Assembly: GCA_036555755.1 (NCBI GenBank)
Contig: DATBKS010000015.1
Location: 1-13,243 of the forward strand
DNA length: 13,243 nt
Reading direction: 5' to 3'
Origin: JAICJR01 sp036555755
GTDB lineage: Bacteria; Actinomycetota; Thermoleophilia; Solirubrobacterales; Thermoleophilaceae
The notes under the pieces were generated by a model that ran no database searches, was not told where the DNA came from, and saw nothing but the letters and a program-made list of their open reading frames with translations. This document shows positions 7,340 through 13,234 of this stretch, in pieces; the stretch's first letter is position 1, and each line of letters opens with the position of its first letter. Made by a program: the position numbers and the translations under genes.

Positions 7340-7382
7340 CGGCGGCGAACGCGTCCGCCTGAACCGGATGACCGAGCCACGT

Positions 7383-7388
7383 TACGCT
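7383..7388 (+). promoter_or_regulatory. Candidate -10 box TACGCT for the SRPBCC-like gene
   Basis: TACGCT is preceded 17 bp upstream by TGAACC as a possible -35 (7360-7365). A transcript from here has a leader of about 27 nt that includes GAGGAGAG. The same nine bases TACGCTTGC recur at 8011 before metF. Confidence 0.4.
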
Positions 7389-7421
7389 TGCGGCCAGCAG
7401 TGACGACCTGAGAGGAGAGTC

Positions 7422-7703
7422 ATGCCGTCATTTGCGGACACTGGGCGAAGCGCCGCACCCCCGGAAGAGGTGTGGAAGCTGCTGTGCGACTCATCTCGAC
7501 TCCCCGACTGGTGGGCGGGCAACGGCTCCCCGCTGTCGGATGTGCGCTTCGAGTGGCGGCTCGAGGCGGACAACGGAGGAACGCGGATCGACGTGCTGGT
7601 CGACGTCCCCGAGGAGGAGGCCGATCAGCTCGAGGAGCAGCGCGACCTGATCCGGGCGTCGCTCCTGCGCTTGGCCGAGGTGGCAGCGGTCGCACCGCTA
7701 TAA
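7422..7703 (+). CDS. Shortened SRPBCC (START-like) domain protein
   Basis: 93 aa with Shine-Dalgarno GAGGAGAG (7412-7419). Seen: the N-terminal start of an SRPBCC/polyketide cyclase fold, APPEEVWKLLCDSSRLPDWW (residues 12-31), then after only about 10 residues the late strand FEWRLEADNGGTRIDVLVDVP (43-63) and a C-terminal helix QLEEQRDLIRASLLRLAEVA. Known: family members are usually about 140-150 aa with several strands between these parts, forming a closed hydrophobic pocket. Here the middle strands are missing, so either a pocket-less mini version or an internally deleted copy is encoded. The reading frame is intact and the ribosome site good, which argues for expression. The next gene starts 8 bp after the stop. 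Confidence 0.7.
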   Translation: MPSFADTGRSAAPPEEVWKLLCDSSRLPDWWAGNGSPLSDVRFEWRLEADNGGTRIDVLVDVPEEEADQLEEQRDLIRASLLRLAEVAAVAPL

Positions 7704-7711
7704 CGGAGCGC

Positions 7712-8008
7712 ATGGAGGATCGCTGGCTGGTCAAGCTTCCCGACGGCGCGGAACCGCCCATCCGGGTGTTCGTGAACGGCGTGCCCCAGGCCGAAGGAAG
7801 CGATTACACGGTGCAGAAAGGCCACCTGGTGTTCACAAAACCGCTCGCGAAGGAGGGCCGCCTCGGCTTCTGGCGCTGGCTCTCGATGTTCCTGTCGGTG
7901 GCAGGTACCTACCGCAAGAACGACTCCGTTGATGTTCAATACACGGCGCAGGGTGAAACGCGAGTGGCTACCGGGCTGGATATACAAGGTCCAGCCGAGG
8001 GGTCGTGA
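7712..8008 (+). CDS. Conserved-looking 98-aa protein, unknown function
   Basis: Starts at ATG 7712 just after TATAAC and GGAG (7705-7708), 8 bp behind the SRPBCC-like gene, so probably co-transcribed. Seen: WLVKLPDGAEPPIRVFVNGV (residues 5-24), GSDYTVQKGHLVFTKPLAKEGRLG (29-52), a hydrophobic WRWLSMFLSVAGTYRKNDSVDVQY (55-77), and a short polar end. It looks mostly beta-stranded. The wording 'VNGV.Q..GSDYTV...LVFT.PL' resembles a small beta module seen in phage tail and other structural proteins, but the match is by eye. I do not recognise a named family. The FWRWLSMFL stretch is short for a membrane span. Confidence 0.7.
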   Translation: MEDRWLVKLPDGAEPPIRVFVNGVPQAEGSDYTVQKGHLVFTKPLAKEGRLGFWRWLSMFLSVAGTYRKNDSVDVQYTAQGETRVATGLDIQGPAEGS

Positions 8009-8010
8009 CC

Positions 8011-8016
8011 TACGCT
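8011..8016 (+). promoter_or_regulatory. Candidate -10 box TACGCT for metF
   Basis: TACGCT lies 3 bp after the preceding stop. A transcript from it would start near 8023, exactly at the left arm of the hairpin at 8021-8086. There is no good -35. Confidence 0.35.
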
Positions 8017-8020
8017 TGCA

Positions 8021-8086
8021 GGTTCTTAGTTCTTGGTTCTTAGTTGGCAGGACGAACCGAGAACTAAGAACTAACAACTAAGAACT
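8021..8086 (+). repeat. Inverted pair of heptamer tandem repeats forming a 25-bp hairpin in the metF leader
   Basis: Left arm 8021-8045: 7-bp units GTTCTTA, GTTCTTG, GTTCTTA, then GTT. Right arm 8062-8086: units GAACTAA, GAACTAA, CAACTAA, GAACT (counting from 8061). The arms pair over 25 positions with one C-C mismatch and two G-U pairs as RNA; the spacer is 16 nt. The right arm ends 6 nt before the metF ATG, with CTTTTC between. The arms are far more AT-rich than the surrounding DNA, and no Shine-Dalgarno is present. Confidence 0.85.
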
Positions 8087-8092
8087 CTTTTC

Positions 8093-8989
8093 ATGCGCAT
8101 CGACCAACTTCTAGAAGAACAACGCCCAGTCTTCAGCTTCGAGTTCTTCCCTCCCCAGACCGATGAGGGGATGGAGACGCTCAAGCGCGCGCTCTGGGAT
8201 CTGAAGGACGACCAGCCGGGGTTTGCGTCCGTGACATACGGCGCCGCCGGTGCGACGCGCGACCGCACGGTCGAGGTGACCAAGTGGATCAAGCGCGAGC
8301 TCGGCATCGAGGCGATGGCGCACCTGAGCTGCGTCGGCGAGCCCGTCGAGCGGCTGCGCGAGATCCTCGATGGCATCGAGGCCGCGGGGATCGAGAACGT
8401 GCTCGCCCTCCGTGGCGACCCGCCGCGCGGCGAGACCGAGTGGAAGCCCACCCCCGGCGGACTCAAGTACTCGACCGAGCTGGCCAAGCTGATCTCGGAC
8501 AACTACAACTTCTCGATCGGCGCGGCGTGCTTCCCCGAGGTCCACCCGGAGGCGCCCGACATGGCGCACGACATCAAGTTCCTCAAGGACAAGATCGCCA
8601 ACGGCGTCGGCTTCCTGATCACCCAGCTCTTCTACGACAACGAGCTGTACTTCAACTTCGTCGACGAGGCGCGCGCTGCCGGCATCACCGTGCCGATCAT
8701 GCCGGGCATCATGCCCGTGACGAACTTCAGCCAGATCAAGCGCATCACCGAGATGTGCAAGGCCACGCTGCCGGAGCCGTTCGAGCGCGAGCTGGCCGAG
8801 CGCGCCGACGATCCCGAGGCCGTCACCGAGCTTGGCGTGGCGTACGCCGCGCTGCAGTGCGCGGACCTGCTCGCGCGCGGCGCGCCGGGCATTCACTTCT
8901 ACACGCTCAACCGCTCGCCCGCCACGCGCGCGATCCTCGCCGCCCTGCGCGGCGCGCACCCGTGGGATCGGATAGCCGAGCCGGTGTAG
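8093..8989 (+). CDS. metF: 5,10-methylenetetrahydrofolate reductase
   Basis: An FAD enzyme reducing 5,10-methylene-THF to 5-methyl-THF, the methyl donor for methionine synthesis, in the cytoplasm. 298 aa, the usual length of bacterial MetF. Seen: FSFEFFPP with E17 as the catalytic glutamate, ASVTYGAAG (45-53), AHLSCVG, NVLALRGDPP (102-111) with D109 at the flavin, IGAACFPEVHPE, ITQLFYDNELYF, MPGIMPVTNFSQI, and PGIHFYTLNRS near the C-terminus. The ATG lies 6 nt after the heptamer hairpin, an unusual setting for translation initiation. With the GcvT-type protein at the left edge it gives two folate one-carbon enzymes in the window, though not in one operon. Confidence 0.97.
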   Translation: MRIDQLLEEQRPVFSFEFFPPQTDEGMETLKRALWDLKDDQPGFASVTYGAAGATRDRTVEVTKWIKRELGIEAMAHLSCVGEPVERLREILDGIEAAGIENVLALRGDPPRGETEWKPTPGGLKYSTELAKLISDNYNFSIGAACFPEVHPEAPDMAHDIKFLKDKIANGVGFLITQLFYDNELYFNFVDEARAAGITVPIMPGIMPVTNFSQIKRITEMCKATLPEPFERELAERADDPEAVTELGVAYAALQCADLLARGAPGIHFYTLNRSPATRAILAALRGAHPWDRIAEPV

Positions 8990-8992
8990 TTT
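8987..8992 (+). promoter_or_regulatory. Candidate -10 box TAGTTT overlapping the metF stop
   Basis: TAGTTT includes the metF TAG stop and ends 7 nt before GTG 9000. No Shine-Dalgarno is present, consistent with a leaderless transcript. Confidence 0.45.
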
Positions 8993-8999
8993 CCAGGCC

Positions 9000-9854
9000 G
9001 TGGCGCTCAAGCTCGGCCTCTTCGTAAATCCCTCCGCAGGCGCCTACCGCGACACGCTCGCGATGGTCGAAGCCGCCGAGCGCGGCGGGCTCGACCTGAT
9101 CGGCATCCAGGACCACCCGTACCAGCGCCGCTTCCTCGAGACGCTCATGCTGATCGCGGACCTGCTTGCGCGAACCGAGCGGCTCAGCTTCTTCCCCGAC
9201 GTGGCCAACCTGCCGCTGCGCCACCCGGCGCTGCTCGCGAAGCAGGCGGCCACGCTCGACGTCATGAGCGGCGGGCGCTTCGAGCTCGGGCTCGGCGCGG
9301 GCGCCTTGTGGGATCGTGTGGCCACGATGGGCGGCCCGAAGCGCACTCCCGGCGAGGGAGTGGAGGCGCTCGAGGAGGCGATGCGGATCATCCGCGCCGG
9401 GCTCGACGGCGAGGAGGAGACCGTGAACTTCGACGGCCGCTACTACCAGCTCAGCGGCTGGGAGCCGGGTCCGCCGCCCGCGCACCGGATCGGCATCTGG
9501 CTCGGCGCCTACAAGGCGCGCATGCTGCGCCTCACGGGGCGCCTGGCGGACGGCTGGATCCCGTCGCTCGGGCGGATGGATGCGGACGCGATGGCCGAGG
9601 CACGCAAGGTGATCGACGCCTCCGCCGAGAAGGCCGGACGCGACCCGGCGGAGATCCTGAGCCTGACAAACGTGAACGGCGAGGTGACCGACGGCGAGCG
9701 CGGCGAGGGCCTGCTCGACGGTCCGGCCGAGCACTGGATCGAGACGCTCGGCGGGTTGGCCGAGCAGCTGCGGCTCGACGCGATCATCCTGCCCGCGCAG
9801 AGCGTGGCGCAGGTGGAGCGGCTTGTCGGCGAAGTGGTGCCGGGGCTCCGCTAG
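9000..9854 (+). CDS. LLM-class (luciferase-like) flavin-dependent oxidoreductase
   Basis: 284 aa from GTG 9000. TIM-barrel oxidoreductases of this class use FMN or F420. Seen: KLGLFVNPSA (residues 4-13), IGIQDHPYQRRF (34-45), the strand FFPDVANLPLRHPALLAKQAATLDVMSGGRFELGLGAGA (64-102) that is diagnostic of the family, YYQLSGWEPGPPPAHRIGIWLGA, and GRLADGWIPS. Known: Actinobacteria encode many such paralogues, often F420-dependent, acting on very different substrates. Cofactor and substrate cannot be decided here. Although next to metF, the resemblance of LLM proteins to methylene-tetrahydromethanopterin reductase is at family level only. Its TAG stop overlaps the stop of the convergent collagen-tract gene within CTAG (9851-9854). 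Confidence 0.9.
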   Translation: MALKLGLFVNPSAGAYRDTLAMVEAAERGGLDLIGIQDHPYQRRFLETLMLIADLLARTERLSFFPDVANLPLRHPALLAKQAATLDVMSGGRFELGLGAGALWDRVATMGGPKRTPGEGVEALEEAMRIIRAGLDGEEETVNFDGRYYQLSGWEPGPPPAHRIGIWLGAYKARMLRLTGRLADGWIPSLGRMDADAMAEARKVIDASAEKAGRDPAEILSLTNVNGEVTDGERGEGLLDGPAEHWIETLGGLAEQLRLDAIILPAQSVAQVERLVGEVVPGLR

Positions 9855-10600
9855 CCCGTCCCCAGCAGGATGTAGCTGAGCGAGCCGTCGCTGTTCCAGC
9901 CGAAGTCCGGCTTGCCGCTCGAGCAGTCCGCCGCGTCCACTTCGGTCACGAGCTCGAGCGTGTAGGTGCCTGCCACAGCCACGTAAGCGGCTGGGTTGTC
10001 GGCATCCGGCTCCGTCCCGGCGTGCATCACGCCCGCGGTGCTCATCGTGCTCACGAACTCGACGTTGCCAGGAACGTCTTGCGCGTCCCAGATCGCAGGC
10101 GAGGTCGCGACGACACCGCCGGCGTTCCGTAGCTGAACGAAGAACTCCTCCTCGTCCGGCGGAGTGTCCCCGTTCTGAATCGAGCCCTGGGCACTCGCCC
10201 AGATCCGCGTCGGCTGCTTGGTGGTGACTGGCATTGACCCCACGACCACCGGCGCGTTGCACGCAATGTCGGTGACGCCGTCGATCTTCTTGGTGTCCCC
10301 GAACGACGGGCCGGGAGGTCCCTGCGGACCGGGCTGGCCCGCGGTGCCCGCGGGTAGCTGCCCCGCCTTGAAGTTCGACGCCAGCAGAGTGCCCTTGTGG
10401 ATGTCCTTGCCCTGGATCGTCCCGTTGCGGATGTCGCCGCTGCGGATGTCGTTGTTCTTCAGATCGACGCTCCTGACGGTGTTGTTCTTGATCTGGGGGC
10501 TGCCCACCCTGACGGCGGCGTACGAGCTCCCTCCCAGCGCCACGAACAGCGCCAAATAGGCGACGGCATTACCTCTGAGATGTGAGCCCAAGCGAGTCAT
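9851..10600 (-). CDS. Secreted protein with N-terminal polar repeats and a short collagen-like (Gly-X-Y) tract
   Basis: 249 aa. Seen: an N-terminal signal sequence or anchor, HLRGNAVAYLALFVALGGSSYAA (residues 7-29); a repeat region SPQIKNNTVRSVDLKNNDIRSGDIRNGTIQGKDIHKGTLL (34-73), with pentapeptide-like periodicity of Ile/Val/Leu; five Gly-X-Y triplets (85-99, GTA GQP GPQ GPP GPS); then a roughly 150-residue beta-rich domain with two cysteines (C114 and the one in DAADCSS). I recall this architecture as common in Thermoleophilia; the role is unknown, probably cell-surface. The start codon lies in the loop of a 9-bp hairpin. The stop overlaps that of the flavin oxidoreductase gene. The gene is 20 bp behind the metallo-beta-lactamase-fold gene but looks separately controlled. 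Confidence 0.8.
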   Translation of the reverse strand: MTRLGSHLRGNAVAYLALFVALGGSSYAAVRVGSPQIKNNTVRSVDLKNNDIRSGDIRNGTIQGKDIHKGTLLASNFKAGQLPAGTAGQPGPQGPPGPSFGDTKKIDGVTDIACNAPVVVGSMPVTTKQPTRIWASAQGSIQNGDTPPDEEEFFVQLRNAGGVVATSPAIWDAQDVPGNVEFVSTMSTAGVMHAGTEPDADNPAAYVAVAGTYTLELVTEVDAADCSSGKPDFGWNSDGSLSYILLGTG

Positions 10601-10609
10601 GGGCTCACA
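10581..10609 (-). promoter_or_regulatory. 9-bp perfect inverted repeat with the start codon in its loop
   Basis: TGTGAGCCC (10581-10589) and GGGCTCACA (10601-10609) flank an 11-nt loop whose edge is the ATG (10598-10600) of the collagen-tract gene. On the minus strand the AT-rich TTAATTAG precedes it as the likely -10, so the transcript would begin at the hairpin. It could act as an operator (dyad in DNA) or at translation (hairpin in mRNA). Confidence 0.6.
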
Positions 10610-10620
10610 CTAATTAAGGC

Positions 10621-11622
10621 TCAGGCCGCCAGCCAGCGCTCCGGATCTTCCTCGACCTTCTGCACCTCGCCGAGGCGTTCGAGGTGGCGGAGGTAGCAGA
10701 GCGTCTCGGACAAGCCCCAGTTGACGAGCATCGGCGTCAGCTCGACGTCGCCGAGCAGGTAGGGGACGATCTCGAACGGCGTGCGCTTCTCCTCCGCAAT
10801 CGCGGCGCGCACGCGCCCGATCCGCTCGGCCACGGTCGTGCGGTTGGCCTCGATGTGGCCGCGCACGTCGAGGAACGGGCGGCCGTGGCCGGCGAGGCAG
10901 AGGCGCGCGTCGAGCGCGTCGACGACCTCGAGGCTCGCGAGGAACTCACCGGTGGGATCGGGCGTCCAGCCGTAGTCGTAGTAGAGCGAAACGCGGCCGA
11001 GCAGGTGGTCGCCGGATATCAGCATCCCCTGGTCCGCCTGGTGGAGGACGACGTGCGACGGCGCGTGCCCGGGCGTGTAATAGACGTCCCACGCACCGAG
11101 ATCGGTCTCGACCACCACGCCCGGGACGAGGTCGCGCTGCGGCATCACGACCTTCGCGATGCCGAAGCCGCGCTCCTTGCGTGCGTCCTTGTATTCGCGC
11201 AGCGCCTGCTCGGGCACGCCGCTCTGGCGCGCCACCTCGAAGCGGCGCTCGAACGAGCGGTCGGGGTCGGCGGCGGCGCGCGTCATGTGCTCGTGGTGCG
11301 GGTTCATCCACAGCTCGCAGCCGGACGCCTCCATGATCGGCGCGGCCAGGCCGTAGTGGTCCGAGTGTGCGTGCGTGCAGACAAGCAGGCGCACGTGCTC
11401 GAGCTTGAGGCCTGCCTGGTCGAGCGCCTGCTCGAGCCGCCCGAGCCCGCCCGGCTCCGCCAGCCCGGTGTCGACGAGCGTGATGCCGCTGCCGGAGGCG
11501 ATCGCGAACGCGTTCACGTGCGGCACGCCGGGCCAGGCCAGGATCGGCAGCCGCAGCCGCCACAGCCCGCGGACGATCTGGTCCGCGCGCGGCAGGTTGC
11601 GCTTTCGCTGCGGCCCGCTCAC
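10621..11622 (-). CDS. Metallo-beta-lactamase-fold hydrolase
   Basis: 333 aa starting at GTG 11622, whose GTGA overlaps the stop of the upstream FAD oxidase gene; longer readings only shadow that gene. Seen: VNAFAIASGSGITLVDTGL (residues 37-54), then the metal motif THAHSDH with H84, H86, D88 and H89, H186 in TPGHAPSH, D205 in ISGDHLLG, and H246 in GHGRPF. This is the complete two-metal set of the glyoxalase II/LACTB2-like group. A C-terminal helical part (about 255-333) with LVNWGLSETLCYLRHLERLG follows. Known: such enzymes hydrolyse thioesters, lactones, phosphodiesters or other esters; the substrate is not evident. Coupling to the FAD oxidase suggests a shared pathway. Confidence 0.9.
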   Translation of the reverse strand: MSGPQRKRNLPRADQIVRGLWRLRLPILAWPGVPHVNAFAIASGSGITLVDTGLAEPGGLGRLEQALDQAGLKLEHVRLLVCTHAHSDHYGLAAPIMEASGCELWMNPHHEHMTRAAADPDRSFERRFEVARQSGVPEQALREYKDARKERGFGIAKVVMPQRDLVPGVVVETDLGAWDVYYTPGHAPSHVVLHQADQGMLISGDHLLGRVSLYYDYGWTPDPTGEFLASLEVVDALDARLCLAGHGRPFLDVRGHIEANRTTVAERIGRVRAAIAEEKRTPFEIVPYLLGDVELTPMLVNWGLSETLCYLRHLERLGEVQKVEEDPERWLAA

Positions 11623-13214
11623 GCCGGGTCCACGAGCACGCCAGGATTGAGAATGCCCTGCGGGTCGAGCGCCTTCTTCGCCGCACGCAGCGCGTCCGCG
11701 AACGGCTCGGGTCGCTGCTGGTCGTACCAGGGACGGTGGTCGCGGCCGACTGCGTGGTGGTGCGTGATCGTGCCGCCCGCTGCCATCACCGCCTCGGACG
11801 CAGCGGCCTTCACCTCGCCCCACTGCTCGAGCTCGTCGCCACGGCGCGCCGGCGCCAGCAGCGTGAAGTAAGGCGCCGCCCCGTCCGGATACGCGTGCGT
11901 GAAGCGGCAGCTCACCGTGCCGGCGCCGTACACAGACCGGAGCGACTCCTCAGCCCGCGCGCGCACGCCCGCGACAAAGTCATCCAGCCGATCCCACGTG
12001 ATCGCGGTCTCGAACGTCTCGCTCAGCACACCGGCGGCAACCATCGTGTCGCGCAAATACGGCGCTTGGAGGAAGGCTTGCCGCCAGGTACCAACACCGT
12101 CCGCCGTCCGCCGACCGCCGTCCGCCGTGCCTTCTCCGCCGTGGTCTCTGCAGCACTCGAGCGCGCGCTCCATCCAGGGCGTCACTTCATGGTCTGCTGA
12201 CTCGAACGCCAACACGAGCAGCGCCTTGCCCTCCGGGGCCGAGCCGGTCATCGCCGCCTCAGCAGGATCGAGCAGACGGCAGTTCGACGGGTAGAGACCG
12301 GCCTGCGAGAGCGCGCGCACGGCGGCTGCGCCCTCGCCGAAGCTGTCGAAGAGCACGGGCGCCGACGCGCGGAAGGTCGGCCGCGCCTGCACCCGCACCC
12401 ACGCCTCGGTGATCACGCCGAGGATGCCCTCGGAGCCGATCAGCAACCGGTCGGGGCTCGGGCCCGCGCCCGAGCCGGGCAGCCGCCGCGACTCCCAGAC
12501 GCCCTGCGGCGTGAGCGCACGCACAGACTCGACGAGGTCGTCGATATGCGTGTAGAGCGTTGCGAAGTGACCGCCCGCACGAGTGGCGATCCAGCCGCCG
12601 AGCGTCGAGAACTCGAACGACTGCGGGAAGTGACGTAGGGTGAGCCCGTGCTCGCGCAACTGGTCCTCGAGCGCGGGTCCCACCGTGCCCGCTTGAATGC
12701 GCGCCGCGCGGGACACGGGGTCCACCTCGAGCACCCGGTCGAGCCGCGACAGGTCGATCGACACAGCGCCCGCGTACGCCTCCCCCACCGCCGGCTCGAC
12801 GCCGCCGACCACGCTCGTGCCGCCGCCGTACGGGATTGCGGCAACCCCTGCATCGGCGCACCACTCGAGCAGCCGCCGCAGGTCGTCCTCGTCACCCGGG
12901 CGCGCAACCAGATCCGGCGGGTGCTCGAATACGCCGCGGAAGGCGCGGACCACGTCGCGGTACGAGCGCCCGTAGGCGTGCGAGGCGCGGTCGTGCGGGT
13001 CGGCGGAGCACAGCTCGGCGAGCGACGAAGGTGCCTCGACACGCGGCGCCGGCAGCGACACCGCCGACAACGGGACCGGCTCCTCGGCCTCCAAAGGCTC
13101 GAAGCCGAGGTGCGCGCGGATGCCCACAGCGGCGTCGCGCACCTCTTGCGGCGGCGGCTGCTGATCCTCGTAGCCCCAACCCCAGTGCTTGCGTCGTCTC
13201 GTGGCCAGCGTCAT
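11619..13214 (-). CDS. FAD-binding oxidase, alkyl-DHAP synthase (AGPS)-like
   Basis: 531 aa. Seen: RRKHWGWG near the N-terminus (residues 7-14); DPHDRASHAYGRSYRDVVRA (72-91); the PCMH-type FAD site IPYGGGTSVVGG (127-138); FSTLGGWIATRAGGH (202-216) and IDDLVESVRALTPQG (224-238); LIGSEGILGVIT (258-269); CRFTHAYPDGAAPYF (436-450); HHHAVGRDHRPW (485-496); and LDPQGILNPG at the end. The histidine triplet H485-H487 and the FTHAY tyrosine match positions essential in alkylglycerone-phosphate synthase, which swaps the acyl group of acyl-DHAP for a fatty alcohol to make ether lipids. D-lactate/glycolate oxidases share the FAD domain but not the HHH motif in this form. A low-complexity insertion, residues 361-376, is encoded by 7-bp repeats. 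The actual substrate is inferred. Confidence 0.85.
   Translation of the reverse strand: MTLATRRRKHWGWGYEDQQPPPQEVRDAAVGIRAHLGFEPLEAEEPVPLSAVSLPAPRVEAPSSLAELCSADPHDRASHAYGRSYRDVVRAFRGVFEHPPDLVARPGDEDDLRRLLEWCADAGVAAIPYGGGTSVVGGVEPAVGEAYAGAVSIDLSRLDRVLEVDPVSRAARIQAGTVGPALEDQLREHGLTLRHFPQSFEFSTLGGWIATRAGGHFATLYTHIDDLVESVRALTPQGVWESRRLPGSGAGPSPDRLLIGSEGILGVITEAWVRVQARPTFRASAPVLFDSFGEGAAAVRALSQAGLYPSNCRLLDPAEAAMTGSAPEGKALLVLAFESADHEVTPWMERALECCRDHGGEGTADGGRRTADGVGTWRQAFLQAPYLRDTMVAAGVLSETFETAITWDRLDDFVAGVRARAEESLRSVYGAGTVSCRFTHAYPDGAAPYFTLLAPARRGDELEQWGEVKAAASEAVMAAGGTITHHHAVGRDHRPWYDQQRPEPFADALRAAKKALDPQGILNPGVLVDPA
12097..12131. repeat. Five 7-bp tandem repeats (CCGTCCG) inside the FAD oxidase gene
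   Basis: Units: CCGTCCG, CCGTCCG, CCGACCG, CCGTCCG, CCGTGCC (three perfect, two with one or two changes). They encode the linker GTADGGRRTADGVG on the minus strand. Because 7 is not a multiple of 3, a gain or loss of one unit would shift the frame. Confidence 0.8.
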
Positions 13215-13220
13215 TGCAGG

Positions 13221-13234
13221 GTGAACAATGTCAC
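13221..13234. promoter_or_regulatory. GTGA-N6-TCAC dyad upstream of the FAD oxidase gene (CRP/FNR-like)
   Basis: GTGA, ACAATG, TCAC: the core half-sites and 6-bp spacing of CRP-family operators, 6 bp upstream of the ATG at 13214. The outer bases (G and G) do not extend the symmetry to the full TGTGA-N6-TCACA consensus. The gene has no Shine-Dalgarno. Confidence 0.35.

Noticed and set aside
8021..8086. CRISPR array or attachment site reading of the heptamer repeats
   Set aside because: Units are 7 bp with no spacers and no cas or integrase gene; the symmetry is that of a hairpin.
8021..8091. Rho-independent terminator or attenuator before metF
   Set aside because: The stem is AT-rich and only four Ts follow before the start codon; a standard terminator has a GC-rich stem and a longer T-run. 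Attenuation is not excluded but no leader peptide or alternative fold is evident.
8907..10262. Long minus-strand open frame opposite the flavin oxidoreductase
   Set aside because: Arg/His/Leu-rich translation without motifs, antisense to a clearly real gene and overlapping another real minus-strand gene in a different frame.
10684..11871. 395-codon plus-strand open frame opposite the metallo-beta-lactamase-fold gene
   Set aside because: Antisense shadow; the opposite strand has the full metal-binding motif set.
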